Positions 50,904 through 59,889 of a stretch of 64,000 nt of DNA are shown in pieces. A program made the position numbers and the translations under genes. The stretch lies in NCBI GenBank assembly GCA_050297855.1, contig JBNKTC010000010.1, forward strand, positions 1 through 64,000, written 5' to 3'. Under the pieces are notes generated by a model. The model ran no database searches. It saw nothing but the letters and a program-made list of their open reading frames with translations, and was not told the origin of the DNA. The stretch is from SZUA-545 sp050297855. Lineage in GTDB: Bacteria > Campylobacterota > Campylobacteria > Campylobacterales > SZUA-545. Within the stretch, counting starts at the first letter, position 1. Each line of letters starts with the position of its first letter.

Positions 50904-52290
50904 CTACCACTACAGACGCAAAAGCAAATCCAAGATACCGCTCATGGTGATCCTGGTCCTCCTTATTGCCGGCGGGGTCTATATCTACCTGTCGGACAAC
51001 TTCGAACGGATCGCGCCGACGATCACGATCGATGATAAGATCTACTGGAACCTGAAAGAGCCGATCCCCCTCAAGATCGCCGACAACTACGGGATCAAAT
51101 CCTACAAGGTGACCCTCATCCAGGGGGATAACTCGATCCTGCTGGACCATAAAGAGGGGATCTCCGGGAATGTCAAGACGATCCATACGGCGCTGCAGTA
51201 CCCCAAAAACATGGTCCTCTCCGCAGGGATCGCCGCCAAACTCCGCATCGATGTCGTGGATGAGAGCCTCTGGAACCTTTTTGCCGGTAACCAGGTCCAT
51301 AAAGAGGTGCGGATCGTCATCGATAAAAAGCGTCCCCTGGTCAACATCATCAGCAAATCCTACGCCTTTAGAAAAGGGGGGTCGGCCCTGGTCATCTTCG
51401 AGGCCAAGGACGAATACCTGAGCGAACTCAATATCGTCAGCAGCGAAGGGCGCAGCTTCGAGGTATTCCCGTTTATGAAAGAGGGCTTTTATATCGCTCT
51501 CCTGGCCAACGATATGCGGGATACGAACTTTAAGATGTTTATCAATGCGGCGGACAAAGCGGGCAATATTACGCGGGCTTTTATCCCCTTCTATTACCAG
51601 AACCGCAGCTACCGTACCTCCAAGATCAACCTCTCGGACAAGTTCCTGGAAGGAAAGATCGAACAGCTCTTCTATGAGAACAATCACGATGCGGGAACGG
51701 ATTATGACAAGATCTCCAAACTGGAGAAGTTCCGCTTTATCAACGAAGACCTGCGTATCGCCAACTACCGCTTTATCGCCAAATACACCCAGGCCAAGAG
51801 CAAAGAGATGGTGCAGGATTTCAACATCGACGCCTTTGTCCCTCTGATGAACTCCGCCAAAGTCGGTTCCTTCGGGGACCACCGTTACTACTCCTACAAG
51901 GGCAAACGGGTCAGCGAGTCCTATCACATGGGGATCGATTTTGCCAGTGTGCGAAACGACAAGATCCGCCTCTCCAATCCCGGGGAGGTGGTCTTTGCCG
52001 GGTATAACGGTATCTACGGCAACATGCCGATCATCAGCCACGGCCTGGGTCTCTATACGATCTACGCCCACTGCTCCAATCTCTTCGTTACGGAGGGGAT
52101 GAAGCTGAACAAAGGTTACGTCATCGGTGAGACGGGTGCTTCGGGACTGGCCCTGGGGGACCACCTCCACTTCGGCATCCTGGTCCAGGGCGTGGAGGTC
52201 CGGCCGGCCGAATGGCTTGACAAGGCGTGGATCAAGGCGAACATCACCAATATTATCAAAGACGCCAAAAAGATCATCGGGTCGATCTGA
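50896..52290 (+). CDS. M23-family peptidase, membrane-anchored
   Basis: The 464-residue protein has an N-terminal anchor (IPLMVILVLLIAGGVYIYL), a long periplasmic region, and an M23 LytM domain at the end: SESYHMGIDFASVRNDKIRLSNPGEVVFAGYNGIYG and GDHLHFGILVQGVEVRPAEW. The zinc ligands His and Asp in HMGID and the final His in HLHFG are present, so it should be active on peptidoglycan cross-links. In Helicobacter such enzymes (Csd family) set cell shape. Placement next to minC and lpxC is conserved in the group. Confidence 0.9.
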   Translation: MNNYHYRRKSKSKIPLMVILVLLIAGGVYIYLSDNFERIAPTITIDDKIYWNLKEPIPLKIADNYGIKSYKVTLIQGDNSILLDHKEGISGNVKTIHTALQYPKNMVLSAGIAAKLRIDVVDESLWNLFAGNQVHKEVRIVIDKKRPLVNIISKSYAFRKGGSALVIFEAKDEYLSELNIVSSEGRSFEVFPFMKEGFYIALLANDMRDTNFKMFINAADKAGNITRAFIPFYYQNRSYRTSKINLSDKFLEGKIEQLFYENNHDAGTDYDKISKLEKFRFINEDLRIANYRFIAKYTQAKSKEMVQDFNIDAFVPLMNSAKVGSFGDHRYYSYKGKRVSESYHMGIDFASVRNDKIRLSNPGEVVFAGYNGIYGNMPIISHGLGLYTIYAHCSNLFVTEGMKLNKGYVIGETGASGLALGDHLHFGILVQGVEVRPAEWLDKAWIKANITNIIKDAKKIIGSI

Positions 52291-52301
52291 CAGGAAGATA
52301 G

Positions 52302-52892
52302 ATGAAAGTCAAACAAAAAAGCATCCGCTCCTTTGTCTTTACGGTGGCGGGTGAAGCGGACGAGGCGGAGCTTTTCAGCTACATCGAACAAAACCGCGAG
52401 ATACTCCAGAGCTTCCTGCTTGTCATCGAAGGGGCTCTCTCACCCGAGGCAAGCGAGCGGCTTCGGGAGAGCGGACTCCAGGTGCTGAGCGAAGCGGGGG
52501 CGCTCCATTCCAAAGAGCGGGTCAAACCGCAGTCGGTCACACCCGAGGCACCGGCCGTGCCGCCTGCCGAGCCGGAGAGTATCCCCGTACCCGACGGCGG
52601 CCTGATCAACTATACCGCACCGATCCGTTCGGGGAACGAACTGGAATGCGAAGACGACATCGCCGTCTTCGGCCGTATCAACAGCGGGGCGAAGGTCTTT
52701 GCTAAAAAAAATGCTATAATCTTTTCAACGATTGACGGTACGGTGGAGGCCGAAGGGGAGTATCTTATCGCCAAAAGCATCGGAAAAGGGCAACTCTTTT
52801 TCCACGGCGAAGAGATCAAAGCGGAATCCCTGAACGGCCGTCTGTGCAAGGTGACGCTGGATAACGGTCAATTGAGATACGAGGAGTTGTGA
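52302..52892 (+). CDS. minC: Septum site-determining protein MinC
   Basis: The 196-residue MinC has an N-terminal FtsZ-inhibiting domain (SIRSFVFTVAGEADEAELFSYIEQN), a proline-rich linker, and the C-terminal beta-helix that dimerises and binds MinD (DDIAVFGRINSGAKVFAKKNAIIFSTIDGTVEAEGEYLIAKS). The usual GGNI loop is replaced by the shorter GRINSGAKV form common in Campylobacterota. It overlaps lpxC by 1 nt. minD/minE are elsewhere. Confidence 0.9.
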   Translation: MKVKQKSIRSFVFTVAGEADEAELFSYIEQNREILQSFLLVIEGALSPEASERLRESGLQVLSEAGALHSKERVKPQSVTPEAPAVPPAEPESIPVPDGGLINYTAPIRSGNELECEDDIAVFGRINSGAKVFAKKNAIIFSTIDGTVEAEGEYLIAKSIGKGQLFFHGEEIKAESLNGRLCKVTLDNGQLRYEEL

Positions 52893-53776
52893 TGAAGCAA
52901 CGCACAATAAAAAAGGAGGTGCAGGTCGTCGGTATCGGTCTGCACTCCGGCTCGCCGGTGACGATGAAACTCAAACCGGCAGACGATGATTACGGCATCG
53001 TCTTCGTCCGCAGCGATATGGGCGTCTCCATCCCGCTGCAGCCCCAGTATGTCGTCGACACGAAAATGGCGACGGTCCTGGGCAAAGGGGAGGTACAGAT
53101 CTCGACGATCGAGCACCTCCTTTCGGCCATCAGCGCTTTCGGTCTGGACAACCTGATCGTCGAGGTCAACGCCGATGAGATCCCCATTATGGACGGCAGC
53201 AGCGCCAGTTTCTGCATGCTCTTCCAGGAGACGGGCGTCGTGACCCAGAAGAAGAACAAGAAGATCCTGATGCTCAAAAAACCGATCGAAGTACGTGACG
53301 GCGACAAGTTTGTCCGACTGGTGCCTTCGAAGAAGAACGAACTCGATTTCGAGATCAAGTTCGATCACCCGGTGATCAAGAATCAGAAGTACGAGTTCGT
53401 CTTTACCAAGAGCAATTACCTCAAAGAGATCGCCAGGGCACGGACCTTCGGCTTTTTGAAAGAGGTGCAGTACCTGCGCTCCATCGGGAAAGCGCGGGGC
53501 GGCAGTCTTGATAACGCGGTCGTGTTGGATGAAAAAAGGGTGCTCAACACCGAAGGGCTCCGTTTTAAAGACGAGTTTGTCCGCCATAAGATCCTCGATG
53601 CCATCGGGGATATGATGCTGCTGGGGATGCCCTTTTTCGCACGGTACGAATCTTTCGCGGGAAGCCACCACCTCAACTTCCAGCTTACCAAGGCGGTGCT
53701 GGAAGACAAAGACGCCTACGAGGTCGTCGAGATCGGGACCGTGGCCGAAAGCGTGATGGAGAAAGCCTTTGCCTAA
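52892..53776 (+). CDS. lpxC: UDP-3-O-acyl-GlcNAc deacetylase
   Basis: The 294-residue zinc deacetylase commits UDP-acyl-GlcNAc to lipid A. MKQRTIKKEVQVVGIGLHSG is the N-terminus, His75 in STIEHLLSAISAFGLDN is the first zinc ligand, and the others are in FVRHKILDAIGDMMLLG. PIMDGSSASF is also typical, and the final GSHHLNFQL holds the catalytic His. ATG 52892 follows GAGGAG by 5 nt, which decides it over GTG 52889. Confidence 0.97.
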   Translation: MKQRTIKKEVQVVGIGLHSGSPVTMKLKPADDDYGIVFVRSDMGVSIPLQPQYVVDTKMATVLGKGEVQISTIEHLLSAISAFGLDNLIVEVNADEIPIMDGSSASFCMLFQETGVVTQKKNKKILMLKKPIEVRDGDKFVRLVPSKKNELDFEIKFDHPVIKNQKYEFVFTKSNYLKEIARARTFGFLKEVQYLRSIGKARGGSLDNAVVLDEKRVLNTEGLRFKDEFVRHKILDAIGDMMLLGMPFFARYESFAGSHHLNFQLTKAVLEDKDAYEVVEIGTVAESVMEKAFA

Positions 53777-54230
53777 AGGGGCCGTCGATGTCGTGGTGAT
53801 CAGTGTCAGCTCCCCGCTGCAGATCGGGATCTACGAAGAGGGGAGACTGGCCGAGGCGATCATCAAGGAGGGTAAGAGCAGTGATGAGCTGCCGCTGCTT
53901 TTTCGGGATATCCTTCACCGTTATAAAATCGGGCGGCTCTTTTATGCCAAGGGTCCGGGAAGCTTTATGGCGATCAAGATCGCCTATGTTTTTTTAAAGA
54001 CCCTGGCCATTACCAAAAAGATCCCGCTTTACGCATCGGATGCCTTCGTCTTTAACGGCGGGGCCCCGATCAAATCGGTCGGCAAGAGTTTTTTTGTCAA
54101 GACCGGTACCGGCATAGAGATAAAAAAAATAGAGGAGGCACCCCCCATGGAGTTCCACCTTCCCAAGACCCTCGATGCGACACTCTTTTCCAAGGATGTC
54201 AAACCGATGTATATCGCACCAGCAGTATAA
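53769..54230 (+). CDS. tsaB: TsaB-like tRNA threonylcarbamoyladenosine biosynthesis protein
   Basis: A 153-residue protein resembling the short Campylobacterota TsaB: VVVISVSSPLQIGIYEEGRLAEAIIKEGKSSDELPLLFRDIL and YAKGPGSFMAIKIAYVFLKTLAI (compare GPGSFTGLR in TsaB). It partners TsaD in t6A synthesis. It is much shorter than the about 230 residues of E. coli TsaB, lacking most of the second domain. The start is TTG 53769, 7 nt after GGAG, overlapping the lpxC stop. Confidence 0.82.
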   Translation: MPKGAVDVVVISVSSPLQIGIYEEGRLAEAIIKEGKSSDELPLLFRDILHRYKIGRLFYAKGPGSFMAIKIAYVFLKTLAITKKIPLYASDAFVFNGGAPIKSVGKSFFVKTGTGIEIKKIEEAPPMEFHLPKTLDATLFSKDVKPMYIAPAV

Positions 54231-54239
54231 GGAGCATGA

Positions 54240-55127
54240 TTGATAGTATCCATCCCGGCAACAAGCGCAAACCTGGGACCCGGGTTTGACACGCTAGGCC
54301 TCGCGTTAAACCTGCGAAACCGTATCGAAGTCAAACATTCACGGTTCTACAGCCTTAACGTCAAAGGCGAAGGGGCCCACTTCCTGAAGAAAAAAGAGGG
54401 GAATATCTTTTTGCGGATCTTCGACGAGATCTATTCGTCCCTGACCGGGAAAAGCAACGACAATTTCCGTTATATGTTTTATAACAATATCCCCATATCC
54501 AGAGGGCTGGGAAGCTCTTCGGCGGTCATCGTCTCGGCGATTGCCGCAGCCTATGAGGCGGCCAGGGTGAATATCACCAAAGAGGAGCTGGTCAATGTGG
54601 CCCTTAAATACGAGCACCATCCGGACAACATCGCTCCGGCGGCACACGGCGGGTTTGTGACCTCGGTCCTCGGCCGCAACAAGGTCTACAGTATCAAGCA
54701 GGAGATCCCCAAGTTTCTCAAGGCGGTCATCGCGATTCCCGACAAGCCCATCTCCACCAAGGCAAGCCGGACGGCACTCCCCAAAGAGGTCCCGCTGGAG
54801 ACGGCAGTCTACAATATCAGCCACACCTCCCTGCTGACGGCTGCGATGATGAAGGGGGATTTTGAGATGCTGCGCTATGCCGCACGGGACAAGATCCACC
54901 AGCAGATACGAATGAGTAACCTTCCTGAGTTATTCTCTCTTCAGAAGATGGCGATGGACAGCGGAGCGCTGATGAGTACGCTCTCGGGCAGCGGATCGAC
55001 TTTTTTCAACATGGCGTACCGCTGCGATGCACGCTATCTTCGCAAGACACTGGCGAACAAATTTCCCCAGTATCGGGTCGAGATCGTCGAGTTTGACAAC
55101 CGGGGCGTTTTTATCGAACACCACTGA
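54240..55127 (+). CDS. thrB: Homoserine kinase
   Basis: The 295-residue GHMP kinase phosphorylates homoserine for threonine synthesis. MIVSIPATSANLGPGFDTLGLALNL is signature 1, ISRGLGSSSAVIVSAIAAAYEA the ATP loop, and GALMSTLSGSGSTFF motif 3. The start is TTG 54240, 5 nt after AAGGAG. It sits between tsaB and ylxR. Confidence 0.96.
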   Translation: MIVSIPATSANLGPGFDTLGLALNLRNRIEVKHSRFYSLNVKGEGAHFLKKKEGNIFLRIFDEIYSSLTGKSNDNFRYMFYNNIPISRGLGSSSAVIVSAIAAAYEAARVNITKEELVNVALKYEHHPDNIAPAAHGGFVTSVLGRNKVYSIKQEIPKFLKAVIAIPDKPISTKASRTALPKEVPLETAVYNISHTSLLTAAMMKGDFEMLRYAARDKIHQQIRMSNLPELFSLQKMAMDSGALMSTLSGSGSTFFNMAYRCDARYLRKTLANKFPQYRVEIVEFDNRGVFIEHH

Positions 55128-55157
55128 TTAAGTGTGTGTTGGATATAATCGTAGTAT

Positions 55158-55409
55158 ATGGCAGTACCGATCAGAATGTGCATAAGCTGCCGCGAGCGCT
55201 TTGCACAACACGAGCTAATCCGGTTGCAATACGATAAAATGACAAAAAAAATTGGACGTTTCAGCGGTCAGGGGCGCAGCTTTTACATCTGCGAAGCGTG
55301 TTTGAATGATGACAAGCTTTACAAAAGTTTCTGTAAAGTGTGCCGCACATCAAAAGAGGAATCTCAACTACTTGTCAAAGCTTTAAAGGAGACATTGGTT
55401 AATGAATAA
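55158..55409 (+). CDS. ylxR: YlxR/DUF448 RNA-binding protein
   Basis: An 83-residue YlxR protein: MAVPIRMCISCRERFAQHELIRL and GRSFYICEACL are the conserved blocks. YlxR is typically encoded next to nusA/infB and may bind RNA or RNase P. The ATG overlaps nothing upstream; the stop overlaps infB by 8 nt. Confidence 0.9.
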   Translation: MAVPIRMCISCRERFAQHELIRLQYDKMTKKIGRFSGQGRSFYICEACLNDDKLYKSFCKVCRTSKEESQLLVKALKETLVNE

Positions 55410-58008
55410 AGTCAAGGTCAGCGAAGTCGCTCAAGAGAGCGCAAAAAAGCCCAAAGAGGTACTGAGCGCATGTGAAGCGCTGGGTATCGAGGCGAAAGCT
55501 GCTTCCAGTTCCATCTCGATCCAGGATGCGGAAAGGGTAATGGAATACCTGATCAGCGGTCCCGTGACACCACCGGCTCCGGCGAAAAAACAGGTGAAAA
55601 AAGCCGAACCTACAAAAGCTGCCGACGAGAAGAGTCCTAAAAAAGAGGCCGAAAAAGAGACGAAGAAGGCTGAAAAAGCAGCAGAGCCGAAAAGCGAAAC
55701 AAAAGCCGCCGAAGCAGACAAACCGGCTCCTTCCCAAGACGAAGAGACACGTCACATGGCTATGGCACGGAAGGGAAAAGGGCTGCGGATCGTCAAGAAA
55801 AAAAGACCCGTAGCTCCCGAACGTACCGAAAAGAAGATCGAGACAAGCATCGGCTCGGATGAGACGGTCGAACTCTACGGTAAGAAGAAAGTAGCGGCCG
55901 ATATGGCCGAGACCGAAGAGAAGAAGAAAAAAGTCAAAAAGAGCACCGCTCCGGCAAGTAAGAAAGAGACCGGGATCAAGATCGACGTTCTGGCGGACCG
56001 AAACCTCAGCGACAGCTTCTATGACGACGAAGATGACGAAGTGATGCTGCCGGACCTCACCGTAGCGCTTCGAAAAGACGAAGAGGAAGCACCCAAGCGT
56101 CCGGTCAACAAACAACAGCAGCAGCAACAGCAGCAGCGCCGTACAGTCGGATCCCGTTCCGGTCAGAAGTTCCAGCCGGGCAACATCAGCCGCGGCAAGC
56201 GTAAAAAACGGAGAAAACCGGTTGTCAGCCAGGAGAACGAGGTGGTCAAATCCATCGAGATCCCCGAGGATATCCGGGTCTATGAATTTGCCGAGGCGAT
56301 CAACAAGCCGATCAGTGATGTGATCAAAGCCCTCTTTACCTTCGGGATGATGGTGACCAAAAACGACTTCCTGGACAAGGACTCCATCGAAGTCCTGGCT
56401 GAAGAGTTCGAGGTCGAGGTCCATACGAAAAATGCCCTCGAAGAGCTGGATTATGTCAGTGACTATGACGAGACACAGGATGAAGAAGCCGGGGAAGAGC
56501 GTCCGCCGATCGTTACGATCATGGGACACGTCGACCACGGGAAGACCTCCCTGCTTGACTACATCCGTAGTACGAAGGTCGCATCCGGCGAAGCAGGCGG
56601 GATCACGCAGCACGTCGGCGCCTACACGATCACGAAAGACGGTAAAGAGATCACGTTTATCGATACTCCGGGGCACGAAGCCTTTACGGAGATGCGTGCC
56701 CGCGGTGCCAATGTCACCGATATCGCCATTATCGTCGTAGCGGCGGATGACGGTGTCATGCCCCAGACCAAAGAGGCGATCAACCATGCCAAAGCGGCGG
56801 ATGTACCGATCATCATCGCGATCAACAAGATGGACAAACCCGAAGCCAACCCGGATGTGGTCAAAGGCCAACTGGCTGAAATGGGTATTACCCCGGTCGA
56901 CTGGGGCGGTGACTACGAGTGCATCGGCGTCTCGGCCAAAACCGGTGACGGGGTCGACGACCTGCTTGAGACGATCCTTGTACAGTCTGAGCTGATGGAG
57001 CTGACAGCCAATGCCGACGCATCCGCCAAAGCGGTCGTTATCGAAAGCTCCCTTGAAAAAGGGCGCGGTGCCGTTGCCACGGTCATCATCCAAAACGGTA
57101 CCCTGCGCAAAGGTGACAGTGTTATCGCCGGTGTCAGCTTCGGCCGTGTCCGTGCCATCATGGACGATATGGGTAACCAGATCAAGGAGCTCAAACCTTC
57201 CGAAGCGGGACAGATCCTGGGTCTGGACAGCGTACCGGGTGCCGGTGACATCGTCGTCGTTATGGAAGATGAGAAGACAATGCGGGAAACTGCCCTCAAG
57301 CGTCGCGAACACGAGCGACAGAAAGAGCTCTCAAAAAGTACGAAAGCTACGGCGGAAGATCTCCACGACCTTATCGCGGAAGGGATGCTCTCCAAGCTTC
57401 CAGTTATCGTCAAAGCAGACGTGCAGGGGACGCTGGAGGCACTCTCCAACTCGCTTTCCAAACTGCGTAACGAAGAGGTCAAGGTCCACATCATCCACTC
57501 CGCGGTCGGTGCGATCAGCGAGAGTGATGTCATCCTGGCCGGGGCAAGTGAACACGCCATTATCCTCGGCTTTCATGTCAAGCCGTCGGTCTCCGTCAAG
57601 CAGAAAGCCAAAGAGCTGGGCGTGACGATCAAGACCTACGATATCATCTACGACCTGCTTGAAGATGTCAAAGGGATCCTGGGGGGCATGCTCTCCCCTG
57701 AGATCAAGGAAGAGACGATCGGACAGGCGGAAGTTCGCGAGGTGTTCAAGGTACCGAAGCTGGGAACCATCGCAGGGTGTATGGTCACAAACGGCCAGGT
57801 AGAACGCAATGCCTTTGCCAAGGTAATGCGCGGCGAAGAGGAGATCTTCAGTGGTACGGTCGTATCCCTCAAACGCTTCAAAGACGACGTCAAAGAGGTG
57901 AAAAAAGGGTACGAGTGCGGTATCGGTATCGAAGACTTCACCGAGTTCGAACCGGGCGATATCATCGAAGTCTACAAAGAAGTGGAAGTCCAAGCCAAGT
58001 TTAAATAG
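55402..58008 (+). CDS. infB: Translation initiation factor IF-2
   Basis: The 868-residue GTPase places fMet-tRNA on the 30S subunit. A small IF2-N domain (VSEVAQESAKKPKEVLSACEALG) is followed by about 250 charged, disordered residues with a polyglutamine run near 237. A second IF2-N domain comes next, then the G domain (IVTIMGHVDHGKTSLLDYIR near residue 372, DTPGHEAF, NKMDKP) and domains II-IV ending PGDIIEVYKEVEVQAKFK. Followed immediately by rbfA. Confidence 0.98.
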   Translation: MNKVKVSEVAQESAKKPKEVLSACEALGIEAKAASSSISIQDAERVMEYLISGPVTPPAPAKKQVKKAEPTKAADEKSPKKEAEKETKKAEKAAEPKSETKAAEADKPAPSQDEETRHMAMARKGKGLRIVKKKRPVAPERTEKKIETSIGSDETVELYGKKKVAADMAETEEKKKKVKKSTAPASKKETGIKIDVLADRNLSDSFYDDEDDEVMLPDLTVALRKDEEEAPKRPVNKQQQQQQQQRRTVGSRSGQKFQPGNISRGKRKKRRKPVVSQENEVVKSIEIPEDIRVYEFAEAINKPISDVIKALFTFGMMVTKNDFLDKDSIEVLAEEFEVEVHTKNALEELDYVSDYDETQDEEAGEERPPIVTIMGHVDHGKTSLLDYIRSTKVASGEAGGITQHVGAYTITKDGKEITFIDTPGHEAFTEMRARGANVTDIAIIVVAADDGVMPQTKEAINHAKAADVPIIIAINKMDKPEANPDVVKGQLAEMGITPVDWGGDYECIGVSAKTGDGVDDLLETILVQSELMELTANADASAKAVVIESSLEKGRGAVATVIIQNGTLRKGDSVIAGVSFGRVRAIMDDMGNQIKELKPSEAGQILGLDSVPGAGDIVVVMEDEKTMRETALKRREHERQKELSKSTKATAEDLHDLIAEGMLSKLPVIVKADVQGTLEALSNSLSKLRNEEVKVHIIHSAVGAISESDVILAGASEHAIILGFHVKPSVSVKQKAKELGVTIKTYDIIYDLLEDVKGILGGMLSPEIKEETIGQAEVREVFKVPKLGTIAGCMVTNGQVERNAFAKVMRGEEEIFSGTVVSLKRFKDDVKEVKKGYECGIGIEDFTEFEPGDIIEVYKEVEVQAKFK

Positions 58009-58368
58009 ATGAACGAATCACAGATTAAACACCAACGGATGGAGTCACGCCTTAAAGAGGTCATGGCCGAAGCCATCGCCTCTTTGAACGACGAGCGCCT
58101 CTCCGGACTGACGGTCCTGGATGTCAAAGTGACCAAAGGGAAATACGATGCCGACGTCTACCTCGACGGCAGCGAGTTTGACAAAAACGAAAAAGAGCGC
58201 CTGGAAGCGCTACTGAAAAAATCGAGCGGCTTTCTCCAGCGGTATGCCCTTGCCAGCGAAGACTGGTTTAAGATCCCGAAACTCCATTTTAAATTCGACG
58301 ACAGTTTCTCCTCCCTCAGCCGGATGGACGAGCTGTTTGACAAGATCTCCAAACGGAAAGACTCATGA
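58009..58368 (+). CDS. rbfA: 30S ribosome-binding factor RbfA
   Basis: The 119-residue KH-fold factor helps late 30S maturation. HQRMESRLKEVMAEAIASLNDERLSGLTVLDVKVTKGKYDADVYLDG is the typical start, and KIPKLHFKFDDSFSSLSRMDELFDKI the end. The ATG directly follows the infB stop; the stop overlaps rimP by 4 nt. Confidence 0.95.
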   Translation: MNESQIKHQRMESRLKEVMAEAIASLNDERLSGLTVLDVKVTKGKYDADVYLDGSEFDKNEKERLEALLKKSSGFLQRYALASEDWFKIPKLHFKFDDSFSSLSRMDELFDKISKRKDS

Positions 58369-58793
58369 GCCTGATCGAAGATATCAAAGCGGTATGTGAA
58401 AGTGTGGGGGTGACCCTTTATGATACGGAGACCGTGCGTGAGTTTGACGAAAACATCTTCCGGATCTATATCGTAGGAGAAGAGAAGATCGATGTGGACA
58501 AGTGCGCCCATGTCAGCCGGCTTCTCTCCCCGCTTTTTGACGTCCATCCTCCCATGTCCGGAGAGTACCGCCTGGAGGTAAGCTCCCCCGGGATCGAACG
58601 TCCGCTTAAGACTCCCGAACACTTCAAACTCTCAATCGGAGAGAAGGTGAAGGTGACGACAAGCGAAGGCGAGAAACTCAAAGGGGAGCTGGTCGAGGCC
58701 AATGAGACGGAGTGCGTCCTGCGGGTCGATGACCAGGAGATCGTATTCGAATACCCCCAGATCAAAAAAGCCCGAACTTTTTTTGAATGGTAA
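58365..58793 (+). CDS. rimP: Ribosome maturation factor RimP
   Basis: The 142-residue RimP shows CESVGVTLYDTETVREFDENIFRIYI and the core VDKCAHVSRLLSPLFDVHPPMSGEYRLEVSSPGIERPL, whose SSPG loop is diagnostic. It acts in 30S assembly. Here it follows infB-rbfA; in many bacteria it leads rimP-nusA-infB, and nusA is absent from this cluster. Confidence 0.95.
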   Translation: MSLIEDIKAVCESVGVTLYDTETVREFDENIFRIYIVGEEKIDVDKCAHVSRLLSPLFDVHPPMSGEYRLEVSSPGIERPLKTPEHFKLSIGEKVKVTTSEGEKLKGELVEANETECVLRVDDQEIVFEYPQIKKARTFFEW

Positions 58794-59797
58794 CCGACCA
58801 CGCCTTTTATATGCAGCTTGCCCTGGATGAGGCGTGGAAATACCAGGGACTGACCTATCCCAACCCAGCGGTCGGCTCGCTTCTGCTGGACGGGCACGGT
58901 CGGATCGTCAGTATCGGGGCGCATCAAAAGGCGGGCGAACCCCACGCCGAGGTCAATACCCTCAAAGCCGCCTTTTTAACACTCTGCCAAGATCAAAAAC
59001 TCAACAAAAAACTTCAATCCCTTACCGCATCGGCCGATATCCATGAGTTTCTTACAGGGCACCATGGAAAGCTCTTTGAAACATGTACTCTCTATGTCAC
59101 CCTCGAGCCGTGTGCCCATCATGGCAAAACTCCCCCCTGTTCGCTTCTCATAAAATCCCTGGGGATCAAACACGTCATCATCGGATCGCTCGATCCCAAC
59201 GAAACGGCAGCCGGGGGAAAAGCGCTGCTGGAAGCGAGCGGGGCTGAGGTGACACATGGTGTTTTAAAAGATGCCTGCGACCGTCTGATCGAACCCTTTG
59301 TCAAGTGGCAGGAAAAAAACTTTGTCTTTTTCAAACACGCCCAGACCCTCAACGGGACGATCGACGGCGGCTATATCAGCGGGGAGGCGACACTGGATTT
59401 TGTCCACGAACTGCGGGACCGGACCGACCTGATCGTCATCGGCGGGAATACAGTCCGGATCGACCGGCCGACACTGGATGCGAGGCGGGTCGACGGCAAG
59501 GCACCCGATGTGCTGATCTACTCCCGAAATAAAGATTTCGACAAGAGTATCCCGCTTTTTGACATACCGGGGCGCAAGGTGATGATCAGTGACAGCCTAG
59601 AGGCCGTGGATGCGTACCGATTTATTATGATAGAAGGTGGCGGGGCGATGTTTGAAGCGGTAAAAGAGCGGATCGACTGGCACCTGATGCTGCTCTCACC
59701 CCTTACACGGCCAGGCCTCCCCTTCGGCGGGGAATCGAAAAAAAATATTCTCTCCTTCCGTGAGCTGAAGGGCGAACTGCTTATCTGGACGACATAG
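58787..59797 (+). CDS. ribD: Bifunctional riboflavin deaminase/reductase RibD
   Basis: The 336-residue enzyme performs two riboflavin steps. The deaminase has GEPHAEVNTLKAAFL and TLEPCAHHGKTPPCSLLI, holding the zinc His and two Cys. The reductase starts near residue 175 with FVFFKHAQTLNGTIDG and continues LIVIGGNTVRIDRPTLDAR. About 30 extra residues lie between HAE and the PC motif compared with E. coli RibD. The ATG overlaps the rimP stop. Confidence 0.93.
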   Translation: MVTDHAFYMQLALDEAWKYQGLTYPNPAVGSLLLDGHGRIVSIGAHQKAGEPHAEVNTLKAAFLTLCQDQKLNKKLQSLTASADIHEFLTGHHGKLFETCTLYVTLEPCAHHGKTPPCSLLIKSLGIKHVIIGSLDPNETAAGGKALLEASGAEVTHGVLKDACDRLIEPFVKWQEKNFVFFKHAQTLNGTIDGGYISGEATLDFVHELRDRTDLIVIGGNTVRIDRPTLDARRVDGKAPDVLIYSRNKDFDKSIPLFDIPGRKVMISDSLEAVDAYRFIMIEGGGAMFEAVKERIDWHLMLLSPLTRPGLPFGGESKKNILSFRELKGELLIWTT

Positions 59798-59889
59798 CTG
59801 TTTACTTTTCATTGATATATAATTCATTATTTAATCATTAATTACACGACCTTATCTTACAATAAGAGAAATCCCGAACAAGGTTTAGG

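Noticed and set aside
55399..57312. Long open frame (637 codons) antisense to infB
   Set aside because: It mirrors the codon bias of infB, has no family blocks or ribosome site, and infB is unmistakable.
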